This document shows positions 7,926 to 17,667 of a DNA stretch of 52,318 bases, in pieces (the stretch's first letter is position 1; the number at the start of each line of letters is the position of its first letter). The stretch is from Candidatus Paceibacter sp. (lineage in GTDB: Bacteria > Patescibacteria > ABY1 > S139-126). The translations under genes were made by a program, and so were the position numbers. The notes below the pieces were generated by a model. It saw only the letters and a program-made list of their open reading frames with translations. It was not told the DNA's origin and made no database searches. The DNA is taken from positions 1 to 52,318 of the forward strand of contig DYGA01000006.1 of assembly GCA_020724865.1 (NCBI GenBank), read 5' to 3'.

Positions 7926-9329
7926 ATGACAGAAATAAAATTTTACAATACCTTAACAAAGAAAAAAGAAACATTTAAATCTATCAAAAAAAATAAAGTC
8001 GGTTTATACACCTGCGGTTTAACGGTTTATAATTTTGCGCATATTGGCAATCTACGCACATATATTTTTGAAGATATACTCCGTCGCACTTTAATGCTCA
8101 ACAATTACCAAGTGAAACATGTCCAAAATATTACCGATGTAGGACATTTAACTGATGATGCTGATCAAGGTGAGGACAAAATAGAAAAAATTGCTAACCA
8201 AGAGAAAAAAACCGCTTGGGAAATAGCCGATTTTTATACCCAAGCTTTCAAACAAGACTTAAAAAAACTCAATATTCTTTATCCACATATCTGGTGCAAA
8301 GCTACAGAACATATCAAAGAACAAATTGCAGTCATAAAAAAAATTGAACAAAACGGTTTTACTTATTTAACTGATGATGGTTTGTATTTTGATACAAGTA
8401 AGCTAAAAAACTATGGCCGCTTGTCAAACCAAAATAAAGATGAACTGCAGGCGGGAAAAAGAGTAGATATTGGTCTTAAAAAAAATCATACTGATTTTGC
8501 CCTTTGGAAATTTTCCAAAACAAATGAAAAAAGACAAATGGAATGGGATTCACCTTGGGGAAAAGGCTTTCCGGGTTGGCACATAGAGTGTAGCGCTATG
8601 GCCACTAATTATTTAGGCGTTCCGTTTGATATTCACTGTGGCGGCATAGACCATATACCAGTTCATCATAACAATGAAATAGCTCAAACGGAAGCTGCAG
8701 AAGGTAAATTAATGGCCAACTATTGGTTGCATTGCGAATTTTTACTTATCAATGACGATAAAATGTCAAAAAGTAAAAATAACTTTTTTACTCTGCAATC
8801 AATAATAGAAAAAAATTATTCGCCTCTAGCTTTTCGTTATTTAACGCTAAATACCCATTATCGGCAAAAAATTTCTTTTACTTGGCAATCTTTAGACCAA
8901 GCTCAAAATGCATTGTTAAAACTATTAAATTTTCTTGCTCCCTACCAAAAAAATGGCAAAATAATTGCTGAATTTAAAAATAAATTTATCTTGGCCTTAA
9001 ATGATGATTTAAATACACCTAAAAGTTTAGCGGTAATGTGGGAATTAGTTAAATCAAATAAACCCTTAGCAGATATTGCCGCCACAATTTTTTATTTTGA
9101 TAAAGTCTTAGGATTAAATTTAGAAAAAATTTTAAGCAAAGTTAAATCTCAAAAAATTCCTACGGAAATCAAAACTTTATTATTAAAAAGAGAAAAGGCC
9201 AGACAAGAGAAAAATTGGGAGCTGGCCGATAAATTAAGGTTGGAAATTTTAAATAAAAATTATCTGGTTGCTGACACAAATACCGGACAAAAAATTTCCA
9301 AAAATATTACAGTGCTTGATCTGTTGTAA
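7926..9329 (+). CDS. cysS: Cysteinyl-tRNA synthetase
   Basis: Charges tRNA-Cys with cysteine; class I synthetase. The HIGH-like motif HIGN is at 39-42 and KMSKS at 279-283. Zinc ligands are visible as Cys30, Cys222 and the HHNNE cluster (247-251). At 467 residues it is full length. It starts one base after corA with no Shine-Dalgarno, so it may rely on read-through or re-initiation. Its last 23 bases overlap the 3' end of the convergent PBP2 gene. Confidence 0.97.
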   Translation: MTEIKFYNTLTKKKETFKSIKKNKVGLYTCGLTVYNFAHIGNLRTYIFEDILRRTLMLNNYQVKHVQNITDVGHLTDDADQGEDKIEKIANQEKKTAWEIADFYTQAFKQDLKKLNILYPHIWCKATEHIKEQIAVIKKIEQNGFTYLTDDGLYFDTSKLKNYGRLSNQNKDELQAGKRVDIGLKKNHTDFALWKFSKTNEKRQMEWDSPWGKGFPGWHIECSAMATNYLGVPFDIHCGGIDHIPVHHNNEIAQTEAAEGKLMANYWLHCEFLLINDDKMSKSKNNFFTLQSIIEKNYSPLAFRYLTLNTHYRQKISFTWQSLDQAQNALLKLLNFLAPYQKNGKIIAEFKNKFILALNDDLNTPKSLAVMWELVKSNKPLADIAATIFYFDKVLGLNLEKILSKVKSQKIPTEIKTLLLKREKARQEKNWELADKLRLEILNKNYLVADTNTGQKISKNITVLDLL

Positions 9330-11232
9330 AGTATTGTTTAAATATATCATAAGCAACCGGAACGGCATAAGTTGAACCTTCTACACCATTTTCCAACAAA
9401 ACCACCAAAACTATCTCTGGCCTATCATAAGGCGCAAAACCAGCAAACCAAGCATGGGGTTTGTTATCACCTCCGACTTGAGCTGTGCCGGTTTTGCCAG
9501 CAACAGCAAAAGGTAAACTTTTCAAATATTGGGCTGAGCCTGATTCAACTGTGGCCCTCAGTCCAGTTTTTACTATATCTAAATTTTCATTAGTTATTGG
9601 TATTTCACGTACAAGCTGAGGTTCTTTTTTATAAATTTGTCCAGTTTTTTCATCTTTAAATCCATAAACAAATCTCGGCTGATATAGCTTTCCGCCATTG
9701 ATCAGAGCGGCGTAAGCATTAGCCATTTGTAATGGGGTAACTAAAATATCCCCCTGACCTATGCTGGTATTATAAGTATCACCAATATACCAAGGTTCTT
9801 TTTTTGTTGATAACTTCCATTCAGGATCTGGAAAAAATCCCTTTTTTTCTTGAGGATAATCAACATAATTTAAAGAATTAAAACCAAAATATTCAGCATA
9901 TTTCTTTAACCTATCAATACCTAAACCTGGAAACTTTTCATAACCACCTCCCAAATAATAAAAAAATGTATTTACAGACTCGGCAATAGCTTTTATAACA
10001 TTGGTTACGCCATGACCACCTGATTTCCAATCAGGAAAAAACCATTGTGAAACTCTGATGCCACCAGTACTAAGAACAGTAGTTGTTCTATTGATAACTT
10101 TTTCCTCTAACCCGGCGGCGGCATAAATTGGTTTGATAGTTGATCCCGACGGATATTCCCCCTGAATTACCCTAAAAAATAAAGGATTATCCGTATTGGT
10201 AAAAATATCAGATATTTCCTTTTTATTTTTATTTGCTGTAATAAAAAAATTATTATCATAAGCAGGTAAGCTGACTGCGGCTCTGATTGCTCCAGTACTT
10301 GGATCCAAAGCTACCACCACACCTTTTGATAAATTATTTTTACTTAAACTTTTTTGTAAACTAGCAAAAGCTATTGATTGTAATCTGTAATCAATATTCA
10401 AAATTAAACTTAAACCATTAACTGGTTTTTGTTCGCTAATAACTTTTATCTCCTCTCCCAAAACATTTACTTCTTTAATTTTTTTACCATCTTGCCCTTT
10501 TAAATCTTGCTCATAATACAATTCCAAACCACTTTTTCCTAATTTATCATTCAGTAAATATTGGCCACTTCTGACTTTATCCAAATCAGCTTCGGTTATA
10601 TTACCTAAATACCCTAAAATGTGGGAGACTTTTTCACCATAGGGATAGTACCTTTCATTTTTTTCAAAAATATCAAAACCGGGAAAATCTTTGATTAGCA
10701 ATATCATATCCAACGCTTCGGCGGTATTTAAATCATCCAAAATGGTAATGGGCTGATTTGAGTATTGTTTATATTTATTATAGTTAGTTTTAACTTCTTC
10801 TTTATCAAATTCGTGCCAACTATATATTTTATTTAAATTATCATCTAAATTATCAACCGATATTTCGTTTGGATAAAACACTAATGAAAAACTGGGTATA
10901 TTCTTAGCTAAAACTAAATTTTTATAATCATAAATTAAACCACGATTTGCCTTTAAAACTTCAGTTTTTAGCCGATTGCCTTCCGCTAAGGAAATAAATA
11001 AATTTCCCTGATAAATCTGAATATAGGCAATTTTAAAAATAGCTACCAAAAAAAATATTATTATAAAAAACGATAAAAATATTAATTTTTTTTGATTAAA
11101 AATAAAATCAATCAAAGGATTTTCATTGATTAAATTTGACTGTTCCCCAACATAAAATCTTTGATAATAAGAATTTATTTTTTTATCTTTAATCTCCCTA
11201 TTATCTTCTTGAATTATAAATGGGTCAGACAT
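9307..11232 (-). CDS. mrdA: Penicillin-binding protein 2 (rod-shape transpeptidase)
   Basis: Monofunctional class B PBP that cross-links peptidoglycan during elongation, working with MreBCD. One membrane anchor is at about 48-72, the dimerisation domain follows, and the transpeptidase domain starts around 300 with SxxK Ser364-Lys367 (GSTIK), SVN 419-421 and KTGT 580-583. All three catalytic motifs are intact. The start overlaps mreD by eight bases, the end of a tight proS-mreB-mreC-mreD-mrdA run. Its 3' end overlaps cysS, with no terminator between the two. Confidence 0.96.
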   Translation of the reverse strand: MSDPFIIQEDNREIKDKKINSYYQRFYVGEQSNLINENPLIDFIFNQKKLIFLSFFIIIFFLVAIFKIAYIQIYQGNLFISLAEGNRLKTEVLKANRGLIYDYKNLVLAKNIPSFSLVFYPNEISVDNLDDNLNKIYSWHEFDKEEVKTNYNKYKQYSNQPITILDDLNTAEALDMILLIKDFPGFDIFEKNERYYPYGEKVSHILGYLGNITEADLDKVRSGQYLLNDKLGKSGLELYYEQDLKGQDGKKIKEVNVLGEEIKVISEQKPVNGLSLILNIDYRLQSIAFASLQKSLSKNNLSKGVVVALDPSTGAIRAAVSLPAYDNNFFITANKNKKEISDIFTNTDNPLFFRVIQGEYPSGSTIKPIYAAAGLEEKVINRTTTVLSTGGIRVSQWFFPDWKSGGHGVTNVIKAIAESVNTFFYYLGGGYEKFPGLGIDRLKKYAEYFGFNSLNYVDYPQEKKGFFPDPEWKLSTKKEPWYIGDTYNTSIGQGDILVTPLQMANAYAALINGGKLYQPRFVYGFKDEKTGQIYKKEPQLVREIPITNENLDIVKTGLRATVESGSAQYLKSLPFAVAGKTGTAQVGGDNKPHAWFAGFAPYDRPEIVLVVLLENGVEGSTYAVPVAYDIFKQYFTTDQAL

Positions 11233-11716
11233 GCTTTTTAGAAAAAATTAAATTAAAAATAATCACGAAAGCAAATAAAATCAAACTTTCAACAAAAACG
11301 GCAATAAATAAATTTTGTATATAATACCAGAGTAAATAGAAATCAAAGGAAAATTTAAAACTTATTAAAAGTAATTGAATAAATTTAAATACTATAGAAC
11401 CTATAATTACGCCAGCAGCCAATGACAATAAAGTACGGTTGGTAAACAAAAAATAAAGAATTATGTAAGTAAACCAAGCCACCACTAGATATAACACTAA
11501 ATAAAAACCAAAAAAATATAAACTGTAAATATCATTTAATAAACCAACAAATATAACCAACCACCAATGATTCATCTGATAAGCAAAGGCAATTCGCAAA
11601 AGGACATATAATAATGGCAAGTTGATAAAAATTAAAAATGTGAATTGACTAAAAAAAGATACATGTAATATCCAAAGCAATAAAATAACAAAAAAATCAA
11701 CTATTAGTTTATTCAT
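11225..11716 (-). CDS. mreD: Rod-shape determining protein MreD
   Basis: Small polytopic inner-membrane protein of the elongation machinery. The 163 residues are almost entirely hydrophobic with about five membrane segments. The sequence itself is poorly conserved, so the call rests on topology, size and its fixed position between mreC and the PBP2 gene. It overlaps both neighbours by eight bases, indicating translational coupling. Confidence 0.85.
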   Translation of the reverse strand: MNKLIVDFFVILLLWILHVSFFSQFTFLIFINLPLLYVLLRIAFAYQMNHWWLVIFVGLLNDIYSLYFFGFYLVLYLVVAWFTYIILYFLFTNRTLLSLAAGVIIGSIVFKFIQLLLISFKFSFDFYLLWYYIQNLFIAVFVESLILFAFVIIFNLIFSKKHV

Positions 11717-12491
11717 AAACCGGTTTCAATACATTGACAAAAATAATATTTTGAACTTTTTCCGGTGAAGTAATAGTGGCCGACTGAAAAAAATCACCTT
11801 CATTTTTATGAATAGCTGTTATTTGACCAATAACTAAGCCTCTGGGTATAAAGTTATCCCGCCCAGAAGTAACAACAATATCGCCAATTTTAATTTCATC
11901 TTCCTGCTCTAGGTAATTAATCCGAATACCCAAATTTCTAGTTCCCTCAACCAATCCAAGCGAATTTTTCTCATTTTGAATAAAGGCGGTAGTTTTAAAT
12001 AAAGAGCTCTCTACCAGCACAATTTGACTGGTATATTTATCTGTTTTATAAACTTTTCCAATTAAAATACCATCCGTTGTAATTACTGGCATATCAACCT
12101 GCAAACCAGAATTTTCCCCTTTATTGATCAAAATTATATTTTTTTCCAAACCTGGAATATAGCCCATAACCTCAGCTAAAACCGGCTCATAATGGGGATT
12201 ATCTTTGTAATTTAAAGCATTTTTTAATGAGATATTTTCCAATTCTAATTCTTTAAGTAAGGCATAATCAACTACTAATTTTTTTATATCCTCTCTTAAT
12301 TTTTTGTTTTCGGCTATCAAACTTTTATTGGGTGTAAAAATTTCCCAAATTTTAAGGGAAAGATTGTAAACAGGTTTTGTAATATTACCAAAGAATAAAC
12401 GCCAAGGTGATTGGAAAAGAAAAAATATTACTATAGTAAAAATAGCAATGGCTATAATATGCCAATAATTTTTTCTTTTTGTCAGCCGCAT
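11709..12491 (-). CDS. mreC: Rod-shape determining protein MreC
   Basis: Bitopic scaffold linking MreB in the cytoplasm to PBP2 outside. One membrane segment lies at about 10-28, a coiled coil at about 55-90 (ENKKLREDIKKLVVDYALLKEL-type), then the beta-rich MreC domain with GLVEGTRNLGIRI and GDIVVTSGRDNFIPRGLVIG. At 260 residues it has usual length. It begins immediately after mreB. Confidence 0.94.
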   Translation of the reverse strand: MRLTKRKNYWHIIAIAIFTIVIFFLFQSPWRLFFGNITKPVYNLSLKIWEIFTPNKSLIAENKKLREDIKKLVVDYALLKELELENISLKNALNYKDNPHYEPVLAEVMGYIPGLEKNIILINKGENSGLQVDMPVITTDGILIGKVYKTDKYTSQIVLVESSLFKTTAFIQNEKNSLGLVEGTRNLGIRINYLEQEDEIKIGDIVVTSGRDNFIPRGLVIGQITAIHKNEGDFFQSATITSPEKVQNIIFVNVLKPVYE

Positions 12492-13550
12492 TTATGATTT
12501 TATATTTTGACCCTGAGTATCATTTATTAAAATATCTTCCATTAATTTCTTATCTTCCAATAAAATTCCCGTGCCTCTAACAACACAGGTTAGAGGATCA
12601 TCCGCGATTACAACCGGTACTTGAGTTTCTCGAGCTATTACCCGGTCAAGTCCCTTCAATAAAGCTCCACCACCAGTTAAGGTTATACCTCTTTCGTAAA
12701 TATCGGCCACCAATTCCGGTGGAGTATTTTCAATTACAGTTTTTATATTTTCAACCATAACTCTAATTGAACGAGTTAAAGCTTCTCTAATCTGCATATC
12801 CGATACACTAATTTCTTTTGGTAGGCCAGTAATTAAATCCCGACCTCTAACTTTCATATCAGTATGTTCATCAAGAGGCATGGCTGAACCAATTTTTATT
12901 TTAATTTCTTCAGCGGTTTTTTCGCCAAGTAATAAGTTAAAATTCTCTCTTACATAATTTATTATTGAACGGTTTAATTCATCGCCAGCTAATCTCATTG
13001 ATTTCCAAGTAACTATTCCGGATAATGAAATAACGGCAATGTTTGTTGTGCCCCCGCCAATATCAACAACTAAATTAGCTACAGATTCTTGTACGGGTAA
13101 TCTGGCACCAATAGCCGCAGCCATAGGTTCTTCAATCAGATAAACACGACTGGCTCCAGCGGAAAGTGCTGCATCCTCAACGGCTTTTCTTTCTACTTCA
13201 GTCACTTCCAATGGAATTCCTATAATCACAACTGGTCTAGCTAACAAAGAAAAACTTTCTTTGTGCACTTTTTCAATAAAATACTTTAACATTTTTTCTG
13301 TTACTTCAAAATCTGAAATAACTCCCTCCACCAACGGTCTAACTGCTTGAATATGATCTGGGGTTTTGCCAACCATTTTTTTAGCATCAGTACCAACTGT
13401 TAAAATTTGATTCGTTCTAGTATTAACAGCCACTACTGATGGTTCATTGATAACAATGCCTTTATCTTTAACATAAACCAAAGTACTTGACGTGCCTAGG
13501 TCAATGCCCATCTCCTTAGAAAATTTAGAAAAAAGTTTATCACCAATCAT
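12492..13550 (-). CDS. mreB: Rod-shape actin homologue MreB (cluster copy)
   Basis: Actin-like ATPase that forms membrane filaments and guides elongation. Phosphate-1 MGIDLGTSSTLVY (14-26), INEPSVVAV, phosphate-2 VVDIGGGTTNIAVI (about 165-178) and the adenosine motif TGGGALLKGLD are intact. At 352 residues it has standard size. The ATG overlaps the proS stop by four bases, so it is translationally coupled to proS. A second MreB-like gene lies at 19827-20840. Confidence 0.97.
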   Translation of the reverse strand: MIGDKLFSKFSKEMGIDLGTSSTLVYVKDKGIVINEPSVVAVNTRTNQILTVGTDAKKMVGKTPDHIQAVRPLVEGVISDFEVTEKMLKYFIEKVHKESFSLLARPVVIIGIPLEVTEVERKAVEDAALSAGASRVYLIEEPMAAAIGARLPVQESVANLVVDIGGGTTNIAVISLSGIVTWKSMRLAGDELNRSIINYVRENFNLLLGEKTAEEIKIKIGSAMPLDEHTDMKVRGRDLITGLPKEISVSDMQIREALTRSIRVMVENIKTVIENTPPELVADIYERGITLTGGGALLKGLDRVIARETQVPVVIADDPLTCVVRGTGILLEDKKLMEDILINDTQGQNIKS

Positions 13551-14782
13551 TTTTTAAAATATTTAGTTAGAAAATTCATCAATTTATCTTGATTCACAAT
13601 TTGCGACTTTTCATCTTTTCTGAGTTTAATTTCAAATTTATTACCTAATTTATTGCTAACAATTAAACGCAAAGATATACCAATCAAATCTGAGTCTTTA
13701 AGTTTCTTACCAGCTGACTCTGAACGATCATCAAATAAAACCGACCACGACTTACTTAATTTTTGATAAACCTTTTCTCCCTGTTTATTGGTTGTTAAAT
13801 CTAATAAATGAATATCATAAGGCGATACAGATTTTGGCCAAATAATCCCATTTTTATCACTAAATATTTCTACTAATGTTCCCATAATACGAGATGGTCC
13901 AATTCCATAACAACCCATAAAAACCGGTTTTTCTTTTCCGTCTCTGGCTGTATAAGTAAATTGAAAACTATCACTAAAACGTGTCTTCAATTTAAAAATA
14001 TTACCAACTTCAGTAGATTTTTCTTCTGTTAATTCTTTATTACCACATTTCGGACAGTCAGGTTGTTCAACTATCAATTCTTTATTGACGGCTACTAAAC
14101 ATTTTTTACAAGTATAAATTGTATCTTCACCAGTGTGCGGAGAAACAGTCTGATATTCGTGTGAATATTTTGAAAAAGCCCCACCAGAAGCATATGTTTC
14201 ATATGTTAGGTGTCCAATCTCCAATCGGGATAAAATTTTTCGGTAAGCTACTTTAACTTCTTCGTAATATTTATCAAGATCTTCTTCGTCAATATGAAAA
14301 GAATATAAATCTTTCATTAAAAATTCCCTACCTCGCAATAATCCAGATTTTGCTCTCGCTTCGTTTCTAAACTTTGTTTGAATCTGATAAACGTAAACTG
14401 GCAAATCCTTATAAGAAAAAACCACCTTTTTTATCAAGGGAGTAACAAGTTCTTCATGAGTTGGATTTAAAGTAAAATCTTTATTACCGCTGCCTTTTAA
14501 TTTAAATAAAACATCAAAACTATCCCACCGACCTGTAGTTTGCCATAATGAAGCCGGAGCTAGGACAGGTAATAAAATTTCTTGACCACCTATAGCATTC
14601 ATTTCCTCGCGAATAATTTGATTGATATTATTTAAAACTTTTAAACCTAAAGGTAAATAATTATAAACTCCAGCGGTTACTTTATCGATAAAACCAGCGC
14701 GGATAAGTAATTGAGCATTCAAACTTTCCTCATCTTTAGGGATTTCTTTTATTGATCTACCAACTAATTGTGATTGTTTCAT
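13547..14782 (-). CDS. proS: Prolyl-tRNA synthetase, short form without the editing insert
   Basis: Class II synthetase charging tRNA-Pro. Motif 2 (FRNEARAKSGLLRGREFLMKD region) and motif 3 (GCYGIGPSRIMG) are adjacent, with only ~90 residues between them, so the INS editing domain of standard bacterial ProRS is missing. A small Cys4 knuckle (CKKC...CPKC) sits between them. The C-terminal anticodon domain is present. I place the start at MKQSQLVGRS (411 residues); the frame is open upstream for 19 more codons with no family resemblance, and a promoter sits nine bases before this ATG. Confidence 0.94.
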   Translation of the reverse strand: MKQSQLVGRSIKEIPKDEESLNAQLLIRAGFIDKVTAGVYNYLPLGLKVLNNINQIIREEMNAIGGQEILLPVLAPASLWQTTGRWDSFDVLFKLKGSGNKDFTLNPTHEELVTPLIKKVVFSYKDLPVYVYQIQTKFRNEARAKSGLLRGREFLMKDLYSFHIDEEDLDKYYEEVKVAYRKILSRLEIGHLTYETYASGGAFSKYSHEYQTVSPHTGEDTIYTCKKCLVAVNKELIVEQPDCPKCGNKELTEEKSTEVGNIFKLKTRFSDSFQFTYTARDGKEKPVFMGCYGIGPSRIMGTLVEIFSDKNGIIWPKSVSPYDIHLLDLTTNKQGEKVYQKLSKSWSVLFDDRSESAGKKLKDSDLIGISLRLIVSNKLGNKFEIKLRKDEKSQIVNQDKLMNFLTKYFKK

Positions 14783-14791
14783 TTTTTTGAT

Positions 14792-14797
14792 ATTATA
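14792..14797 (-). promoter_or_regulatory. -10 box of the proS-mre transcript
   Basis: TATAAT on the minus strand, nine bases before the proS ATG at 14782, so the leader would be only about two or three bases. A weak TTTGAA lies 16 bases upstream. It follows directly after a strong terminator (14874-14900). Confidence 0.6.
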
Positions 14798-14873
14798 TTG
14801 AACAAAAAAAGTATTCAAATAATAATACTTTACTAACAAATTCTATCATAATTAAAATTTATTTTCAATTGAT

Positions 14874-14900
14874 AAAAACCCTGAGATAATCAGGGTTTTT
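14874..14900 (-). terminator. Rho-independent terminator after rseP
   Basis: AAAAACCCTGA and TCAGGGTTTTT form an 11-bp stem around the loop GATAA. A T run follows on either strand, so it can act in both directions. It starts three bases after the rseP stop and ends the propeller-frr-rseP transcript before proS. Confidence 0.9.
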
Positions 14901-14903
14901 CAA

Positions 14904-16001
14904 TTAAAAAATATTTAATATTTTATCCCACCAACTAGTAAATCTGCCTATATCTTTAAAAGTTACTACTAGCACCAGCAACATCAGCAACATAAATCCA
15001 ATATTATGAACAACCGCCTCAATTTTTTGATTTAAAGGACGACGCATAATTTTTTCAATGCCTAAAAACAATACTCTGCCACCGTCCAATGCAGGTATTG
15101 GTAAAATATTTATTATAGCTAAATTGATCGATAAAAGTGCGGCAAATTGTAAAATATAAATAAAACCTAAATTAACAACTTGGCCGGTTAAAACTGCAAT
15201 TCCGACCGGTCCGGCAATATCAGCCCCCAACGAACCAGAAATAAATAAATTCTTAAGCATATCAGCAAAGGCTAAAACTATCTGCCAAGTTGTAAATATT
15301 GTTGTCTTAAAACCCTCCCATAAAGATTGATACCAAGGATAGGAAATAATCCCGGTTTTAATTAAAGCTACGCCCATTATGGCTCTGTCATTTTCATTGA
15401 TTTTTTGCGGTATAATTTCTTTGGTAATTAAATCATTTCCCCTTTTGATGTTGAGATTTACAATTTGATCAGCCTTTTCATTTATATAATTTTGTATTTC
15501 ATTTATATCGGCAAAGTTTTTCTCATCAATAGATAAAATAATATCACCCACATTTAAATTGACTTGGGCTGCTGGAGAATTAGGCTCAACGGATATTATT
15601 TGTATTTGCTGGTCACGTATATATTGAGCATTGGCATTATCTACTACTTGAGGCAACCCAACAGTATAACCAATTGTAAATAAAACCCAAGCTAAAACAA
15701 TATTCATCGTTACCCCAGCCACCAGCACAATAAATCTTTGCCAGATTTTTTTGCTGGCAAAGCTATCTGCTTGTTCCCGATAATCACCTGACTCGCCTTT
15801 TATTTTGACGAAACCTCCTAAAGGTAACCAATTTAAAGTATACAAAGTGCCATCTTTGACAAATAATTTTTTTGCCCGCGGTGGAAAGCCAAAACCGAAC
15901 TCTTCAACTTTCATGCCAAATCTTTTGGCCGCAGCAAAATGACCTAGTTCATGGACAAAAACCAGTAAACCTAAAATAACTATAAAAACTAAAATACTCA
16001 T
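14904..16001 (-). CDS. rseP: Site-2 protease RseP (zinc metalloprotease)
   Basis: Intramembrane zinc protease that cleaves membrane-bound regulators or signal peptides. HELGH (His17, Glu18, His21) lies in the first membrane helix. A PDZ domain spans about 130-195. The third metal ligand is in the LPIPALDGGR motif near 303-312. Four membrane segments are apparent over 365 residues. It follows frr by 22 bases on the same strand and ends at a strong terminator. Confidence 0.95.
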   Translation of the reverse strand: MSILVFIVILGLLVFVHELGHFAAAKRFGMKVEEFGFGFPPRAKKLFVKDGTLYTLNWLPLGGFVKIKGESGDYREQADSFASKKIWQRFIVLVAGVTMNIVLAWVLFTIGYTVGLPQVVDNANAQYIRDQQIQIISVEPNSPAAQVNLNVGDIILSIDEKNFADINEIQNYINEKADQIVNLNIKRGNDLITKEIIPQKINENDRAIMGVALIKTGIISYPWYQSLWEGFKTTIFTTWQIVLAFADMLKNLFISGSLGADIAGPVGIAVLTGQVVNLGFIYILQFAALLSINLAIINILPIPALDGGRVLFLGIEKIMRRPLNQKIEAVVHNIGFMLLMLLVLVVTFKDIGRFTSWWDKILNIF

Positions 16002-16023
16002 AATTAATTTAATAACTATTAAA

Positions 16024-16566
16024 CTAAACTGTCATAATTTCTTCTTCTTTTTGTTCACCTAATTTATTTATTTTTTCGTTATATTCGTCAACTTGAGATT
16101 GCAGCTGTTTTTGAAATTTAAAAAAATCATCTTCACTAATTTCCCCGTTATCTTTTTGATTTTTTAAATTTTTCATTATTTGTTCTCTTAATTTACGTAT
16201 AGCGATTCTGCTATCTTCTAATTTTTGATGAAGAATTTTAATTATATCCCGTCTACTTTCCTCGGTCAATGTTGGAACCTGTATCCGTATGACTGAACCA
16301 TCATTATTGGGCGTTAAATTAAGCTGAGCTTCCATTATTCCTTTTTCAATTTCCTTTAATAAGCTTTTATCCCACGGTTCAATAACAATTAATCTTGGTT
16401 CTGGAGTATGAATTGATGCTAACTGTTTTAAAGGTGTTCTAATATTATAAGCATTAATTTGTATATTTTCTACCAATGCCGGTGTAGCTCTGCCACTACG
16501 CAATGATTTTAAATCTAAATTTAAATGTTCTAATATATTGTTGAACTCTTCAGTTTTGAAATTCAT
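16024..16566 (-). CDS. frr: Ribosome recycling factor
   Basis: Splits post-termination ribosomes together with EF-G. Hallmarks are LRSGRATPALVENI near 22-35, PWDKSLLKEIEKGI and the C-terminal helix KLREQIMKNLKNQKDNGEISEDD. The 180 residues match the family. It follows the beta-propeller lipoprotein gene by 17 bases and precedes rseP. Confidence 0.97.
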   Translation of the reverse strand: MNFKTEEFNNILEHLNLDLKSLRSGRATPALVENIQINAYNIRTPLKQLASIHTPEPRLIVIEPWDKSLLKEIEKGIMEAQLNLTPNNDGSVIRIQVPTLTEESRRDIIKILHQKLEDSRIAIRKLREQIMKNLKNQKDNGEISEDDFFKFQKQLQSQVDEYNEKINKLGEQKEEEIMTV

Positions 16567-16583
16567 AAAGAAATTATTAATTT

Positions 16584-17654
16584 TTATTTACTAGGCAACC
16601 AACCGCCTAAATATAAAATATTAGTTTGTTCTGGATCCATAATTAGTGATTTAATCAGTCTAGCTGTCGGTGGTTTGATGGTTGTCCAATTGGCGCCGCC
16701 ATCTACACTTCGATAAATACCTCTATCAGTACCATAAATAATTTCGTTTTCGTTCTTTTTATTTAAAACTAACGATTGTATATTAGCAGTATTTGGCTGT
16801 TGTAATAAAATATATGCCTGCCAATCGACACCAGAATTCTCACTTCTTAATAAACCATACTTTGAGGCAATCAATATTCCATCTTCAAATGAAGGAATAA
16901 ATTCTAAGGCAATTACTTCGTCAGCATTTTTAAGATCAAGTTCATTGAATCTAGGGCTTAAATCCTCCCAGGCAATACCTTTATCTGAAGAGCGATAAAA
17001 ACCTTTCTTTAAAGCAGCATATATTACCATGGGATTTTTCGGATTAATGTAAATTCCCTGAACTGGTGATTTAAAATTAGCTCTTAAAACTTGCCAACTT
17101 TCGCCATAATCTTGAGACCATATAATTTCTCCTCTATTGGCTACAGATGTTCCCATAAATATCCGACTAGAATCTTCCGGATCTATAACTATTTTAGTTA
17201 TAGTAGCGTCATTTCTTTTTTCGTAAAAAATTGATCGCCATTTACGACCGCAATCAATACTTTTATATATTTCTTTAGAACTGGCAGCATATAAAGTGCA
17301 AGGATAATTTTGATCAACGGCAAAAGATATTATATTTCCTTTGTTAGAAAGTATGGACCGCCAAGTCTCAGCTCCGTCCCAGGAAACAAAAACGCCTTTT
17401 TCTCTAGTGCCAACATATAAAGTCTTATTATCGCTTGGATCTAAATATAAAAATTCTACATTAGTATCGTTTAAAGTTAAATTTTGTTCACCCACAGACA
17501 ACACAAGGGATTTATTCTCCCAATTAGCAGCACTGTCAGTGGAACGATAAATTCCTCCATCAGGTGTTTTTTCGGTTTTAACCTGCAAAATACAACCTGA
17601 CAGAAACACTGTGAGTAACGGTAAAAATAAAATTAATTTCAACTTATTTTTCAT
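16584..17654 (-). CDS. Lipoprotein with BNR/Ycf48-like beta-propeller
   Basis: The signal peptide ends in a lipobox LSGC with the lipidated Cys at 21, so the protein is expected on the outer face of the cytoplasmic membrane. The rest is a repeat protein with recurring S.D.G..W motifs (for example SADSAANW-like, SWDGAETW, SIDCGRKW, SQDYGESW, SSDKGIAW, SVDGGANW), the pattern of BNR/sortilin/Ycf48-like propellers. No sialidase catalytic residues are evident. A TATAAT box inside the upstream holB end lies seven bases before the ATG, so this gene probably starts its own transcript with frr and rseP. The ligand is unknown; an envelope assembly or binding role is a guess. Confidence 0.85.
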   Translation of the reverse strand: MKNKLKLILFLPLLTVFLSGCILQVKTEKTPDGGIYRSTDSAANWENKSLVLSVGEQNLTLNDTNVEFLYLDPSDNKTLYVGTREKGVFVSWDGAETWRSILSNKGNIISFAVDQNYPCTLYAASSKEIYKSIDCGRKWRSIFYEKRNDATITKIVIDPEDSSRIFMGTSVANRGEIIWSQDYGESWQVLRANFKSPVQGIYINPKNPMVIYAALKKGFYRSSDKGIAWEDLSPRFNELDLKNADEVIALEFIPSFEDGILIASKYGLLRSENSGVDWQAYILLQQPNTANIQSLVLNKKNENEIIYGTDRGIYRSVDGGANWTTIKPPTARLIKSLIMDPEQTNILYLGGWLPSK

Positions 17655-17667
17655 AAATTAAATTATA
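17655..17667 (-). promoter_or_regulatory. Leaderless promoter inside the end of holB
   Basis: Minus-strand TATAAT at 17662-17667, seven bases before the ATG at 17654. It overlaps the last codons of holB, so the propeller-frr-rseP unit can be transcribed separately from the replication gene. Confidence 0.6.
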
